Source: Actinomyces respiraculi (GTDB lineage Bacteria; Actinomycetota; Actinomycetes; Actinomycetales; Actinomycetaceae). From it: a stretch of 64,000 bases of DNA. The stretch spans positions 434,001-498,000 of the forward strand of contig NZ_CP063989.1 in the NCBI RefSeq assembly GCF_014595995.2. Reading direction: 5' to 3'. The position numbers and the translations under genes were made by a program. Position 1 is the first letter of the stretch; the number at the start of each line of letters is the position of its first letter. The notes under the pieces are model-generated. The model saw only the letters and a program-made list of their open reading frames with translations. It was not told the origin of the DNA and made no database searches. This document shows, piece by piece, positions 1 through 8,196 of this stretch.

Positions 1-188
1 GCCTCGGCGCCCTGAAAGGCCTTGAGGTTGCCGATCATGTGGATGAGGACGAAGGCGCCCATGAGGGTGCCGGTCACGGCCATGATCGGTTTGAGGACGG
101 CGTTGGGGACCCTACGGGCACCGCGTCGGACCGGGCGGGGGGCTGGTGCGTCGCCCAGTGGGTCGTGTGGTGTGGAGGCCGGTGTCAT
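1..188 (-). CDS. sdhC: Succinate dehydrogenase cytochrome b subunit (5' part only)
   Basis: This minus-strand gene starts at the ATG at 188 and runs off the left edge, so only the first 62 codons are visible. After a basic, Pro-rich N-terminus of about 30 residues comes the segment AVTGTLMGAFVLIHMIGNLK. It is typical of the first membrane helix of the b558-type succinate dehydrogenase/fumarate reductase anchor, and its His (HMIGNLK) is probably a haem ligand. In this family the subunit anchors the SDH complex and passes electrons to menaquinone, which fits the many menaquinone genes in the window. dapD lies just upstream on the same strand, 115 bp away. The family call is good; the rest of the protein cannot be seen. 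Confidence 0.8.
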   Translation of the reverse strand, partial: MTPASTPHDPLGDAPAPRPVRRGARRVPNAVLKPIMAVTGTLMGAFVLIHMIGNLKAFQGAE

Positions 189-218
189 GAGCGTTCCTCA
201 GGCTCGACAGGGTCCTCC

Positions 219-236
219 ACTATAACTTAGATCACA
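219..236 (-). promoter_or_regulatory. Probable sdh promoter with a CRP/GlxR-like half-site
   Basis: Reading the minus strand upstream of sdhC, a TATAGT -10-like hexamer lies at 224-219. It overlaps TGTGATCTAAGTTATA (236-221). This keeps the TGTGA half and the central TA of the actinobacterial GlxR consensus TGTGA-N2-TA-N2-TCACA, but the second half matches at only 3 of 5 bases. GlxR control of sdh is known in Corynebacterium. Overlap with the -10 would suit repression. No clear -35 is seen. Confidence 0.35.
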
Positions 237-303
237 CATTCCTGTGGGCAGTGTGAGTTCCGTGCCGTGGTGGCCCTTCCCGGTCTCGGGGTGGTGGTCT
301 GGC

Positions 304-1269
304 TCAGACGGTGGGGAGGGCAATCTCCTTGCCGCCGCGCGACATGGCCTCGACCGCGCCGGACTGGGAGTTGCGGCGGAACAGGACGTTCGCGGCGCCC
401 GACAGGGCCCGCGCCTCAACCACGCGCGGCTGGCGGAACTGCCCGTGCTGGCCCGGGACAACCCCACCCGAGGGCAGCAGCGCCACGCGCGTGTCCGCGG
501 TGAGGTAGAGACCCGCCTCAACCACGCAGTTGTCCCCCAGCGGGATCCCCAGGCCCGAGCTGGCCCCCAGCAGGCAGCCCTCGCCTAGGCTCACCCGGTC
601 CACGCCGGCGGTGGGCGCGGCCATCGTCGAGGCGCCGACGCCGATGTCCGAGCCCGCACCGATGATGACGCCCTGGGCGACGCGCCCCTCAATGAGGGAG
701 CGGCCCAGGGTGCCCGCGTTGTAGCTGACGAGGCCGGACTGCGTGACAACCGTGCCCTCGGACAGGTAGGCGCCCAGGCGCACGCCCTCGGCGTCGCCCA
801 CGCGCACACCCGAAGGAATGACGTAGTCGAGCATGCGCGGGAAGCGGTCCACCGAGCGGACCGTCACCGGGTGGCCAAGCTTGGCCCGCAGGCGTGCACG
901 CGTGGTCTCGAAGTCCTCGGCCGCACAGGGCCCCTCGCTCGTCCACACGACGTTGGCCAGGCGCGAGACGATCCCGTCGAGGTTGACGGTGCCGGGCAGC
1001 ACGCGGCGGTGGGACAGCAGATGCAGGCGCAGGTAGGCGCCCGCCACCGTCTGGGGGGCGTCGTCCAGGTCCGACCACGTGCGCACGACGGTCGTGTGCA
1101 CACCGCGGGCCTCGTCGCGCCGCTCCATGGCGGACAGGGTGGCGAGCAGGTCCGCGTGCCCGTCCTCGGGCTCGTCGCCCAGAATGGGCCGGGGATACCA
1201 GACGTCAAGGGTGTTGCCGTCATCGGTTACGGTAGCGAGGCCCAGGCCCCAGGCGCTGCGTGTCGTCAT
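304..1269 (-). CDS. dapD: 2,3,4,5-tetrahydropyridine-2,6-dicarboxylate N-succinyltransferase
   Basis: A 321-residue protein of the actinobacterial DapD type. The enzyme transfers succinyl from succinyl-CoA to tetrahydrodipicolinate in the cytoplasmic succinylase branch of lysine/meso-diaminopimelate synthesis. The N-terminus (WGLGLATVTDDGNTLDVWYP) is characteristic. Residues about 155-260 show the repeated small/hydrophobic hexapeptide pattern of a left-handed beta helix (GVRVGDAEGVRLGAYLSEG, then GVIIGAGSDIGVGAS), the acyltransferase core. The ATG at 1269 has no clear ribosome-binding site, so a leaderless transcript is possible. The gene is divergent from the histidine phosphatase gene, with 127 bp between them. 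Confidence 0.93.
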   Translation of the reverse strand: MTTRSAWGLGLATVTDDGNTLDVWYPRPILGDEPEDGHADLLATLSAMERRDEARGVHTTVVRTWSDLDDAPQTVAGAYLRLHLLSHRRVLPGTVNLDGIVSRLANVVWTSEGPCAAEDFETTRARLRAKLGHPVTVRSVDRFPRMLDYVIPSGVRVGDAEGVRLGAYLSEGTVVTQSGLVSYNAGTLGRSLIEGRVAQGVIIGAGSDIGVGASTMAAPTAGVDRVSLGEGCLLGASSGLGIPLGDNCVVEAGLYLTADTRVALLPSGGVVPGQHGQFRQPRVVEARALSGAANVLFRRNSQSGAVEAMSRGGKEIALPTV

Positions 1270-1396
1270 GGCTCACACGATACGGGAGGTCGTGGGGCCG
1301 TGGGGCTCCGATCCGGACGAGAGAGGATCGCACTTCCCGCCTCCGGTTCTTCGAGACGCACCCGGGGCGCCCATCCGGGCGTGAGAAGATCACGTC

Positions 1397-2104
1397 ATGG
1401 AGAGCACGGCACGCACGACGATCCATCTCATGAGGCATGGCGAGGTCCACAACCCCGAGGGCGTCCTGTACGGGCGCATGCCCGGCTACCACTTGTCCGC
1501 ACTGGGGCACCAGATGGCGGCCCAGGTCGCCGACGTCCTGTCCTCCTCCGGCCACGACCTCGCGGCCGTCATCACCTCCCCGCTCGAACGCGCCGTCGAG
1601 ACCGGCGCCCCCACTGCCGCCGCCTTTGGCCTGACGGCCCAGACGGACGTGCGGCTCATCGAGGCGGACAACCACTTCGAGGGCGTGCCCGTCAACGCCA
1701 ACCGGTGGGTCCTGGCCCACCCCGAGCACTGGCGCTACTACCTCAATCCCCTGCGCCCCTCCTGGGGTGAGCCCTACACCGAGCTCGTCGCCCGCGTCAG
1801 CGCCGTCGTACGCCAGGCCCGGGCGCGCTACGAGGGCCACGAGGTGCTGCTCGTCTCCCACCAGCTGCCCGTGTGGGCCACCCGCCTGTGGCTCGAGGGC
1901 CGCCCGCTTGCCCACGACCCGCGTCGGCGCGAGTGCTCGCTGGCCTCCCTGACCTCCCTCACCTTCGACGGCGCCACGCTCACGGGCCTGGCCTACTGGG
2001 AGCCTGCCGGTGACCTCCTGCGCCGCGCGCAGGACATGGTCCCCGGCACCTCAGCCGCTTCGGAGAAGCTGCCGGAGAGTCTCCTGGAGGAGGGCACCAG
2101 GTGA
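1397..2104 (+). CDS. Histidine phosphatase family protein (phosphoglycerate mutase-like)
   Basis: A 235-residue cytoplasmic phosphatase-fold protein. The catalytic RHG signature appears near residue 13 (HLMRHGEVHNPEG), followed by the usual SPLERAVET segment. The second catalytic histidine is in LLVSHQLPVWATR near residue 155. The family uses the first His as a phospho-acceptor; the substrate cannot be read from sequence. The ATG at 1397 sits 9 bp after ATCACGTC with little Shine-Dalgarno match. Its stop overlaps the GTG start of the next gene (GTGA), so the two are probably cotranscribed and translationally coupled. Length is normal for the family. Confidence 0.85.
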   Translation: MESTARTTIHLMRHGEVHNPEGVLYGRMPGYHLSALGHQMAAQVADVLSSSGHDLAAVITSPLERAVETGAPTAAAFGLTAQTDVRLIEADNHFEGVPVNANRWVLAHPEHWRYYLNPLRPSWGEPYTELVARVSAVVRQARARYEGHEVLLVSHQLPVWATRLWLEGRPLAHDPRRRECSLASLTSLTFDGATLTGLAYWEPAGDLLRRAQDMVPGTSAASEKLPESLLEEGTR

Positions 2105-2841
2105 CGCCTCCCGACGGCGAGGAGCCCGAGGCCCTGCTGCCGGGCGGGGAGCCACGGGGTGCGCTCGTGCCTGCCGGCCCCACCTCCCTGGCCGGGCGTC
2201 TCGAGCCCCGACGCCCGTGGACCGGCCAGGACTTCGTGTGGTGGCACACCGCAGGGGTCCTCAGCGCCATGCGCACGGGCCGACGGCCCAACCCGGTCTC
2301 GCCGATGGTGGACCCGGTGCGCCGAGCCTTCGCAGCCGACGAGGTCATGCTCGCCTCCTGCGACGCCGAGATGCTCGTCTACAGGCGCGGTGACGCGACC
2401 TACAACCCCTCGCGCGGCTTCTTCCTCGCCGGCGGGCCCGTGGGCCTGGCACTCACCGCCGCCTTCTTCGGCGGGCAGGCCTACCTCAACAACAAGCGCC
2501 GCAAGGCAGCGGAGGCCGACGCCGTCGAACGTTGGCGGCACCTGGCCGACGCGCGCCTGACGGTCTCAACCCACGGGATCTACATCGGCACCGGCGAGGG
2601 GATCATGCCGGTGGCCTTCCGCGACGTGCAGGAGGTGCTGCTCACCGGTACCGGTGAGGTGGTGATGGCGGCGGCCAACAGTGCCGGCTCGGCACGCTGG
2701 AAGCTGCGCGCGCAGTGGGCCGAGCTCATCCTCGTCCTGTGGTCCGCGCAGTACATGCCGGAGCACCCCCAGGTGGTGGGGCGCACGTGGCTGCCGCAGG
2801 ACTGGTTCCTGCACGCGGCCGCGCACGGCTACGAGGTCTGA
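2101..2841 (+). CDS. Hypothetical protein with one or two central membrane segments
   Basis: A 246-residue protein starting at a GTG that overlaps the stop of the phosphatase gene. The first 50 residues are Pro/Gly/Glu-rich and probably disordered. A hydrophobic stretch at about residues 103-122 (FFLAGGPVGLALTAAFFGGQAYL) is followed by a basic NNKRRK boundary. The rest is soluble, with alternating strands (STHGIYIGTGEGIMPVAFRDVQEVLL) that look like a small beta-barrel or PH-like fold ending in an amphipathic helix. I do not recognise the family. Coupling to the phosphatase gene suggests a shared role. Confidence 0.6.
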   Translation: MTPPDGEEPEALLPGGEPRGALVPAGPTSLAGRLEPRRPWTGQDFVWWHTAGVLSAMRTGRRPNPVSPMVDPVRRAFAADEVMLASCDAEMLVYRRGDATYNPSRGFFLAGGPVGLALTAAFFGGQAYLNNKRRKAAEADAVERWRHLADARLTVSTHGIYIGTGEGIMPVAFRDVQEVLLTGTGEVVMAAANSAGSARWKLRAQWAELILVLWSAQYMPEHPQVVGRTWLPQDWFLHAAAHGYEV

Positions 2842-2895
2842 GTCCCCAGCCACCGGTCCCCGTCGGGTGAGTTCTGGGCCCGGGGGACACGGCGG

Positions 2896-3291
2896 TCAGT
2901 CGGCGTTGTTCCCGTTGTCGCCGTTGTCCCCGTCGCCGTCGTTGCCCGCGTCCTCCTGCTTGCGCCGCTTCCTGATGTCCCGATCCAGGTTGCGCAGGAA
3001 CTCGGGGTCGTCGTCGGGCGCCACCGGCGTGGGCCGCTCGGGGCGGCGCAGGCGCGTGCCCTCACGCGAGGACCACACGGTCGGCTCGACGTAGCCCCCG
3101 CGCTCCTCAGCCGCCTTGACCCGGCTCGTGATGATCCAGGCGATCGGTCCGACGACCGTGATGACGACGATGATGATGATCCACAGGAACTTCGGCATCC
3201 TCGCCGGCATGTTCTCGTCCGGCGTGCGCGCGCAGTCCAGCAGCGAGTAGATCGTCAGGGCGATCACGAGGACGGTGAGCAACAGGCGCAT
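2896..3291 (-). CDS. Small membrane protein with a PLDc_N-type N-terminus
   Basis: A 131-residue protein with two N-terminal membrane helices: LLLTVLVIALTIYSLLDCAR, then MPKFLWIIIIVVITVVGPIAWII. The D-C-x(12)-P-K-x-L-W spacing followed by a GPIAW helix is the pattern of the phospholipase D-nuclease N-terminal (PLDc_N) small membrane domain common in actinobacteria. A charged cytoplasmic tail ends in an Asp/Asn/Gly-rich run. The ATG at 3291 is chosen because the first helix starts there. Upstream in-frame codons are Arg-rich and unlike the family; an in-frame GTG three codons upstream is an alternative. The gene is divergent from menE, 72 bp apart. No biochemical role is known to me. Confidence 0.7.
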   Translation of the reverse strand: MRLLLTVLVIALTIYSLLDCARTPDENMPARMPKFLWIIIIVVITVVGPIAWIITSRVKAAEERGGYVEPTVWSSREGTRLRRPERPTPVAPDDDPEFLRNLDRDIRKRRKQEDAGNDGDGDNGDNGNNAD

Positions 3292-3363
3292 GCCGCACAC
3301 CCTAGCCGACGGCGGCCCCGCCCTCTCATGGGCTGACACGCCCGCTCGCTCCCGGCGCACAGC

Positions 3364-4623
3364 GTGTGCGACGCTGGGCCGGTGACCACCCGCCCCGTCC
3401 GTCAGGTCCTGCCACTCGTGGGCGGCACGCGCCCCGACGACGTCGCCCGCCTGCGCCGGGCCCTGGCTGAGGTGGTCGCCCGACCCGGGCCGCTCCTGCT
3501 GCCCGTGGCCCCCGGCGAGGACCCGGCCGCTGTCGTGACTTTGCTCGAGAACACGGCCCGCCCCGACCTGGCCGAGCGCGCCGACGTCGTCCTGCGCACC
3601 TCGGGCTCAACCACCGGCACCGCCAGCCTCATCGCCATGAGCGCCGGGGCGCTGCTCGCCTCAGCGCGTGCTACCCACACCCGCCTGGGGGGACCCGGCA
3701 GCTGGGTCCTGGCTCTGCCCGCCCATCACGTCGCCGGCCTGCAGGTGCTTCTGCGCTCCGTCGTCGCGGGCACCCCTACCCTCGTGCTCGACACCTCGGC
3801 GGGCTTCGACCCCGAGGCCCTGGCCGACCTGCTGATGGGGGCGGGCGCGCGGGGCGACGGCGGAGCGCGCCTGTACCTGTCCCTCGTGCCCACCCAGCTG
3901 CGCCGCTGCCTCGACAGTCCCCGGGCCAGCAGCGCCCTGGCGTGCTGCGCGGCCGTCCTCGTCGGCGGGGCCGCCACCGAGCAGAGCCTGCTCGCCCGGG
4001 CCCGCGCCGTCGGCGCCCCAGTGGTCACCACCTACGGGATGAGTGAGACCGGCGGCGGCTGCGTCTACGACGGCGTCGCGCTCGACGGCGTGGGCGTGCG
4101 CATCGAGAATCCCGACGCCGACGGCGTGGGCCGCGTGGTCCTCACCGGCCCCGTGCTCGCCGAGGGCTACCTCCACGCCCCGGCCGACGCCACCACCTCC
4201 TTCCGTCCCTCCTGTGCTGGGGCGCCGCACGCGGTCCTCACGGCCGACCGTGGCCGCCTGACGGGTGGGCGCCTCGCCGTCCTCGGGCGCCTCGACGACG
4301 TCATCGTCACCGGCGGCGTCAAGGTCGAGCCGCGCGAGGTCGAGGAAGTGATGACGCGCCTGCCGGGCGTGGCCCAGGCCTGCGTCGTCGGCGTGCCCGA
4401 CGAGCAGTGGGGCAGCGCCATCGTCGCCGTCATCGTCGCCCGGGACGGGCAGGGACTGGCGGCCGAAGCCCTGCGCGACGCCGCCCGTGAGCGTCTCGAC
4501 GGGGCCCACGCGCCCAAGGAGGTCGTCGTCGTCGACGCCCTGCCCGCGAGGGGACCCGGCAAGACGGACCGGCGTGAGGTCGCCCGGCTGGCGGCACGGG
4601 CGCTCGCGCAGGGCCGACCGTGA
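3364..4623 (+). CDS. menE: o-Succinylbenzoate--CoA ligase
   Basis: A 419-residue member of the ANL adenylating-enzyme superfamily. MenE joins o-succinylbenzoate to CoA with ATP, ahead of ring closure by MenB in menaquinone synthesis. Core motifs are present: A3 P-loop RTSGSTTGT (about residue 78), A5 TTYGMSETGGG (about 223), and A7/A8 LGRLDDVIVTGGVKVEPREVE (about 308). A10 reads GPGKTDRR and supplies the catalytic lysine near the C-terminus. The protein is shorter than many acyl-CoA ligases, as expected for MenE. The GTG at 3364 gives the longest product; a second GTG at 3382 is an equally plausible start. menA lies 113 bp downstream on the same strand. Confidence 0.9.
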   Translation: MCDAGPVTTRPVRQVLPLVGGTRPDDVARLRRALAEVVARPGPLLLPVAPGEDPAAVVTLLENTARPDLAERADVVLRTSGSTTGTASLIAMSAGALLASARATHTRLGGPGSWVLALPAHHVAGLQVLLRSVVAGTPTLVLDTSAGFDPEALADLLMGAGARGDGGARLYLSLVPTQLRRCLDSPRASSALACCAAVLVGGAATEQSLLARARAVGAPVVTTYGMSETGGGCVYDGVALDGVGVRIENPDADGVGRVVLTGPVLAEGYLHAPADATTSFRPSCAGAPHAVLTADRGRLTGGRLAVLGRLDDVIVTGGVKVEPREVEEVMTRLPGVAQACVVGVPDEQWGSAIVAVIVARDGQGLAAEALRDAARERLDGAHAPKEVVVVDALPARGPGKTDRREVARLAARALAQGRP

Positions 4624-4736
4624 GCGCGGCCCGTGGGCCCGCCCCGCCGCCCCGTGAGCGCCGGCCGCCTGTGAGCGCCCACCCAGCGTGCCCGCCTTGT
4701 TAGGCTCCGGCCAGCCACGCCGAGGAGAGGAACGCC

Positions 4737-5702
4737 GTGACCCAGCCCGCAGACCCCGCCGCCCGCGTCCCGGGCCAGCCCGGCGCGACGAGCTGGGCGG
4801 AGGTGGTGCGTCTGCGCACCCTGCCCGCCGCCGTCGCCCCGGTCATCCTCGGCGCAGGGGCCGCGGTGGCCCTGGGCTCCTTCTCCCTGCCGCGCACCCT
4901 GCTTGCGGCGGGCGTCGCCCTGGCCCTGCAGATCGGCAGCAACCTCGCCAACGACTACTCCGACGGCGTGCGCGGCACCGACGACGAGCGCACCGGTCCG
5001 CCCCGCCTCACCGCCAGCGGGCTGGTCAAGCCGTCGAGCGTCAAACGTGCGGCCTTCGGGTGCTTCGGCGTCGCCGCGCTGCTGGGGCTCGTCGTCGTCC
5101 TGCTAACCCAGCAGTGGTGGCTCATTCTCGCCGGCGTCGCGGCCGTGGCCGCCGCCTGGTTCTACACGGGCGGGCCGCGTCCCTACGGCTACGCGGGGCT
5201 GGGGGAGGTCTTCGTCTTCGTCTTCTTCGGCCTCATGGCCACCTGCGGCACCGCGTACATCCAGGGCGGTTCGGTGCCCGGCTGGGTGTGGGTGGCGGCC
5301 TGCGGCATCGGGCTCATCGCCTGCTCCCTGCTCATGGTCAACAACCTGCGCGACATCGACACCGACCCGGCCCACGGCAAGCGGACGCTCGCCGTGCGCC
5401 TGGGTGATGCGCGGGCGCGGAGCGTCTTCGTGGCGATGGTGTACCTGCCGGTGGCGCTGGGGGTGGGCGCGGTGGCCTGGGCCCTGCTGGCGCGCGGCGG
5501 CTGGGACGAGGTCTCGCTGGGCGTTGCGGCGCTCGTCCTGCTCGTGCCGCTGATCATCCTGTCCTGGGCGGCCCACCGGGTGGTGGGGCCCGTCGTCGTC
5601 GGCGCCACTGGCCGCGACCTCATCCCGGTGCTGCGCAACGCCGGGTTCTACGAGCTGGTCTACGGGGTCGTCATCGCGCTCGGGCTCGTCGGAGCCTTCT
5701 GA
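4737..5702 (+). CDS. menA: 1,4-Dihydroxy-2-naphthoate polyprenyltransferase
   Basis: A 321-residue integral membrane UbiA-family prenyltransferase with about eight or nine hydrophobic helices. MenA attaches the polyprenyl tail to 1,4-dihydroxy-2-naphthoate to give demethylmenaquinone. The first Asp-rich motif is NDYSDGVRGTDDE (about residue 72) and the second is NNLRDIDTDPAHGKRTLAVRLG (about 203). Both are diagnostic for MenA and bind Mg-diphosphate. The GTG start at 4737 has a strong GAGGAGAGG site just upstream. The prenyl donor probably comes from the polyprenyl synthase at 53.7 kb. Confidence 0.93.
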   Translation: MTQPADPAARVPGQPGATSWAEVVRLRTLPAAVAPVILGAGAAVALGSFSLPRTLLAAGVALALQIGSNLANDYSDGVRGTDDERTGPPRLTASGLVKPSSVKRAAFGCFGVAALLGLVVVLLTQQWWLILAGVAAVAAAWFYTGGPRPYGYAGLGEVFVFVFFGLMATCGTAYIQGGSVPGWVWVAACGIGLIACSLLMVNNLRDIDTDPAHGKRTLAVRLGDARARSVFVAMVYLPVALGVGAVAWALLARGGWDEVSLGVAALVLLVPLIILSWAAHRVVGPVVVGATGRDLIPVLRNAGFYELVYGVVIALGLVGAF

Positions 5703-5724
5703 GGGCGGCCCCTTCCGAAACGAC

Positions 5725-5753
5725 GGCGCCCGCCCCTTGTGAGGGCGGGCGCC
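5725..5753. terminator. Bidirectional hairpin between menA and yagU
   Basis: A perfect 11-bp stem (GGCGCCCGCCC at 5725-5735 pairs with 5743-5753) with a 7-nt loop lies between the convergent menA and yagU genes. There is no long U tract, which is usual in very GC-rich genomes. The placement suits a shared terminator. Confidence 0.65.
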
Positions 5754-5772
5754 TGTGCGCTGGTGCGAGGGC

Positions 5773-6384
5773 TCAGCGGGTGGCCGCGGCCAGCGGGACC
5801 TCGGCGTCGGGCTCGTGGGTGATGCGGTTGCGGATGTCACGGCGCACGATCTCGATGGACCACAGCCAGATGATGTGTCCCCAGAACTCGGAGAAGTGCT
5901 CGGACCAGCTCTGCGGGCCGTACTGGTTGACGCCCTCGAGGGCGACGTCGGCCCACGGGAAGGGGTTGGGGGCCCAGCCCAGCAGCGGCATGAAGATGAC
6001 GTGCGCGAAGACGTAGACGGCGATGCCGAAGACGGCGCCCTGCCACATCTTGATCCTCGGGAAGTACTCGGCGCCCACGCAGTAGATGAGCGCGAAGACG
6101 ATCGCGAAGCTGAAGTGGACGATGAAGGACATGATCGGCAGCTCGGTGTGGGAGAAGGACACCGTGGCGTGCGACTGGTCGTGGCTCATGCCGAACCACT
6201 CGAGCATGGCCTGGGGCGGGTTGGTGATCTGGCGCTCGGGTGTGCGCGGCGGGAAGGGGACCTCCCAGCCGAACTTGACGATCGCGGAGAAGAAACCGCC
6301 GATGATGCCGACGATGACGGCGGCCTTGAGACGGCGGCGTGAGGGCTCAGTGGAGCCGAGGAGCGTGGTGAGCCAAGCGGGCAC
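5773..6384 (-). CDS. yagU: YagU family membrane protein
   Basis: A 203-residue inner-membrane protein resembling YagU (DUF1440), which in E. coli is linked to acid resistance. Helices are visible at about residues 20-40 (AAVIVGIIGGFFSAIVKFGW), 85-110 (IMSFIVHFSFAIVFALIYCVGA) and 115-140 (WQGAVFGIAVYVFAHVIFMPLLGW). The conserved segments KFGWEVPFPPRTPER and WSEHFSEFWGHIIWLW fit the family. The start is the GTG at 6384, preceded by GGAGGTTCCTC, a good ribosome-binding site. The gene is isolated and convergent with menA. Function in this organism is inferred only from the family. Confidence 0.8.
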   Translation of the reverse strand: MPAWLTTLLGSTEPSRRRLKAAVIVGIIGGFFSAIVKFGWEVPFPPRTPERQITNPPQAMLEWFGMSHDQSHATVSFSHTELPIMSFIVHFSFAIVFALIYCVGAEYFPRIKMWQGAVFGIAVYVFAHVIFMPLLGWAPNPFPWADVALEGVNQYGPQSWSEHFSEFWGHIIWLWSIEIVRRDIRNRITHEPDAEVPLAAATR

Positions 6385-6757
6385 GAGGAACCTCCGGGCG
6401 GGGGACCAGCGCGGGTGCTGGTGAGGGGACGGTGCTGCGGATGCGGCACGCGTCGGGTCCCTTGAACCCTTTCATGGTGTGACGGGCGGGGAAAGAGCTC
6501 TCGGCGTGAGTTCTGTCAAACGTACGTCATGCGTCCTGGCGTGGCCCCTGGTCGCGTTCTTGGGGGCCGGCACCCGGGCTGAGGCGGCCGCCGCGTGCGA
6601 CCGGTCCTGGAAGATCTGAAGGACGAGCGTCGCGGCTGCCGCGGACACGACGATCTCGTCTGGGACCTTGTCCGGGCAGGTGAACGCCCGGCGGCCGAGC
6701 CTGCCGGAGACCACTGGCGTCTCCGGGTCCCGGGACTTGACGCAACACCCCGCCGAG
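6385..6757. other. Intergenic stretch without a convincing gene
   Basis: It holds the yagU leader and about 370 bp in which several short frames overlap. A minus-strand frame at 6472-6714 contains a protein-like run (CPDKVPDEIVVSAAAATLVL), but it has no ribosome-binding site or recognisable family. It may be a remnant of a lost gene. Confidence 0.4.
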
Positions 6758-6815
6758 CTCCTCGCTTTGCTCTCGAACGTACAGTGAATCGCCGTCTCGA
6801 GAGCAAACCGAGGAG
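6758..6815 (-). terminator. Long hairpin just after the menB stop
   Basis: Two 19-nt arms (6758-6776 and 6797-6815) pair with one mismatch around a 20-nt loop. The right arm lies 21 bp downstream of the menB stop on the minus strand. No U tract follows. It is best read as a terminator or 3'-end stabiliser for menB, or as a repeat remnant. Confidence 0.5.
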
Positions 6816-6836
6816 TTCGAGGCCGGGGCGGGTGGG

Positions 6837-7901
6837 TCAGAAGTAGTACGGGTAGGGCGACCAGTCGGGCTCGCGGCGCTGGAGGAAGGCGTCGCGGCCC
6901 TCAACCGCCTCGTCCGTCATGTACGCCAGGCGCGTCGCCTCCCCGGCGAAGACCTGCTGGCCCGCCATGCCGTCGTCGGCCAGGTTGAAGGCGAGCTTGA
7001 GCATACGGATCGCCTGCGGGGACTTCGAGGCCACCGTGGCCGCGTACTCCAGGGCCCGCTCCTCGAGCTCGGCGTGCGGCACGGCCTCATTGACCACGCC
7101 CCAGCGCTCGGCCTGCTTGGCGCCGTAGGTGCGCGCCAGGAAGAAGATCTCCCGGGCGCGCTTGTCGCCCACCTGCCGGGCCAGCAGGGCGGAGCCGTAG
7201 CCGGCGTCGAAGGAGCCGACGTTGGCGTCCGTCTGCTTGAAGCGCGCGTGCTCGAGCGAGGCGAGCGACAGGTCGCACACGACGTTGAGGGAGTGCCCGC
7301 CGCCGGCGGCCCAGCCGGAGACAACCGCGATGACGACCTTCGGCATGGTGCGGATGAGCCGCTGGACTTCCAGGATGTGTAGGCGCCCGGCTCGGGCGGC
7401 GTCGACGCGCGACTGGCGGGCCGAGACCTCCTCGTCATGCGAGCCGGCCTGCGCACGGTCGGCCTGGCTGCCCGCCTCGAGCGTCTCGTAGTGGTAGCCG
7501 TCGCGTCCCCGGATGCGCTGGTCCCCGCCGGAACAGAACCCCCATCCGCCATCCTTGGGGGAGGGGCCGTTGCCGGTGAGGATGACGGCGCCGACGTCCC
7601 CGCTCATCCGGGCGTGGTCGAGCACCCGGTAGAGCTCGTCCACGGTGTGCGGGCGGAAGGCGTTGCGCAGCTCGGGCCGGTCGAGGGCCACGCGCACCAC
7701 CGGCAGGTCGCGCAGCCACACGCCGTCGGCATCGCGCTCACAGCCACGGTGGTAGGTGACGTCGGTGAGCGCGCCCGGGCCGTCGCCGCGGTTGGCGAAG
7801 CCGACGACGTCGCGCCAGCGGAGGGGGTCGAAGACCTCCGAGACCCGCTGCGGCAGCGGGTGGGGCGACGGTGCGTTGGGAGAGGAGGCGCTCATGCGCA
7901 C
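6837..7901 (-). CDS. menB: 1,4-Dihydroxy-2-naphthoyl-CoA synthase
   Basis: A 354-residue crotonase-superfamily enzyme. MenB closes the second ring, turning o-succinylbenzoyl-CoA into 1,4-dihydroxy-2-naphthoyl-CoA. Typical MenB segments are RPELRNAFRPHTVDEL (about residue 75), the GGDQRIRGRDGYHYE loop that marks the type, the oxyanion-hole region VSGWAAGGGHSLNVVCDL and the active-site stretch QTDANVGSFDAGYGSA. The C-terminus (REPDWSPYPYYF) is near-invariant in MenB. At 354 residues it is longer than the roughly 290-300 of many homologues because of an N-terminal extension and an insert around residues 140-175. The start is GTG at 7901, with an ATG two codons later at 7895; neither has a clear ribosome-binding site. 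Confidence 0.94.
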   Translation of the reverse strand: MRMSASSPNAPSPHPLPQRVSEVFDPLRWRDVVGFANRGDGPGALTDVTYHRGCERDADGVWLRDLPVVRVALDRPELRNAFRPHTVDELYRVLDHARMSGDVGAVILTGNGPSPKDGGWGFCSGGDQRIRGRDGYHYETLEAGSQADRAQAGSHDEEVSARQSRVDAARAGRLHILEVQRLIRTMPKVVIAVVSGWAAGGGHSLNVVCDLSLASLEHARFKQTDANVGSFDAGYGSALLARQVGDKRAREIFFLARTYGAKQAERWGVVNEAVPHAELEERALEYAATVASKSPQAIRMLKLAFNLADDGMAGQQVFAGEATRLAYMTDEAVEGRDAFLQRREPDWSPYPYYF

Positions 7902-8013
7902 AGGGTAGGGGCTACGCGGACTACGGACGAGAGCCGCGTTGCGAGCGGGTGGTCATCGGGTGCTGATAATCGGTGGGCTGTGGGTGGCGTCCGCCAACCG
8001 CCGACGTCAGGCT

Positions 8014-8029
8014 AAACATATAGATGTTT
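8014..8029. promoter_or_regulatory. Inverted repeat, possible operator
   Basis: A perfect AAACAT-N4-ATGTTT inverted repeat sits in the 389-bp gap between menB and the EIIC gene. It shares an ACAT/ATGT core with the palindrome that overlaps the EIIC promoter further down, so both could be bound by the GntR-type regulator encoded at 11.0 kb. That link is inference. Confidence 0.35.
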
Positions 8030-8168
8030 GTAAAGCTGAGCGGGTTGGATGGCGTCCGGGTGGGGTTGTGTGTGAGCCTGACTGTCGGCCGGGGCCTGGT
8101 TGAAACGCGGGCAAAGACCGGGTGGAAGTATGGGCCGTGGGTGTGTGAACCGTCTTCCGGGGAGAGCC

Positions 8169-8196
8169 TTGACGTTCCGGACGATACATGTATATC
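8169..8196 (+). promoter_or_regulatory. EIIC operon promoter with overlapping palindrome
   Basis: TTGACG (8169-8174), a 16-nt spacer and TATATC (8191-8196) form a good sigma-70-type promoter about 95 bp before the EIIC start. A perfect 10-bp palindrome ATACATGTAT (8184-8193) covers the spacer end and the -10. This is the expected position for a repressor operator, and a GntR/UTRA regulator is encoded at the end of the same block. Confidence 0.6.

Noticed and set aside
6472..6714. Small minus-strand gene between yagU and menB
   Set aside because: A short protein-like run exists, but there is no start signal or known family. It is kept only as a possible remnant.
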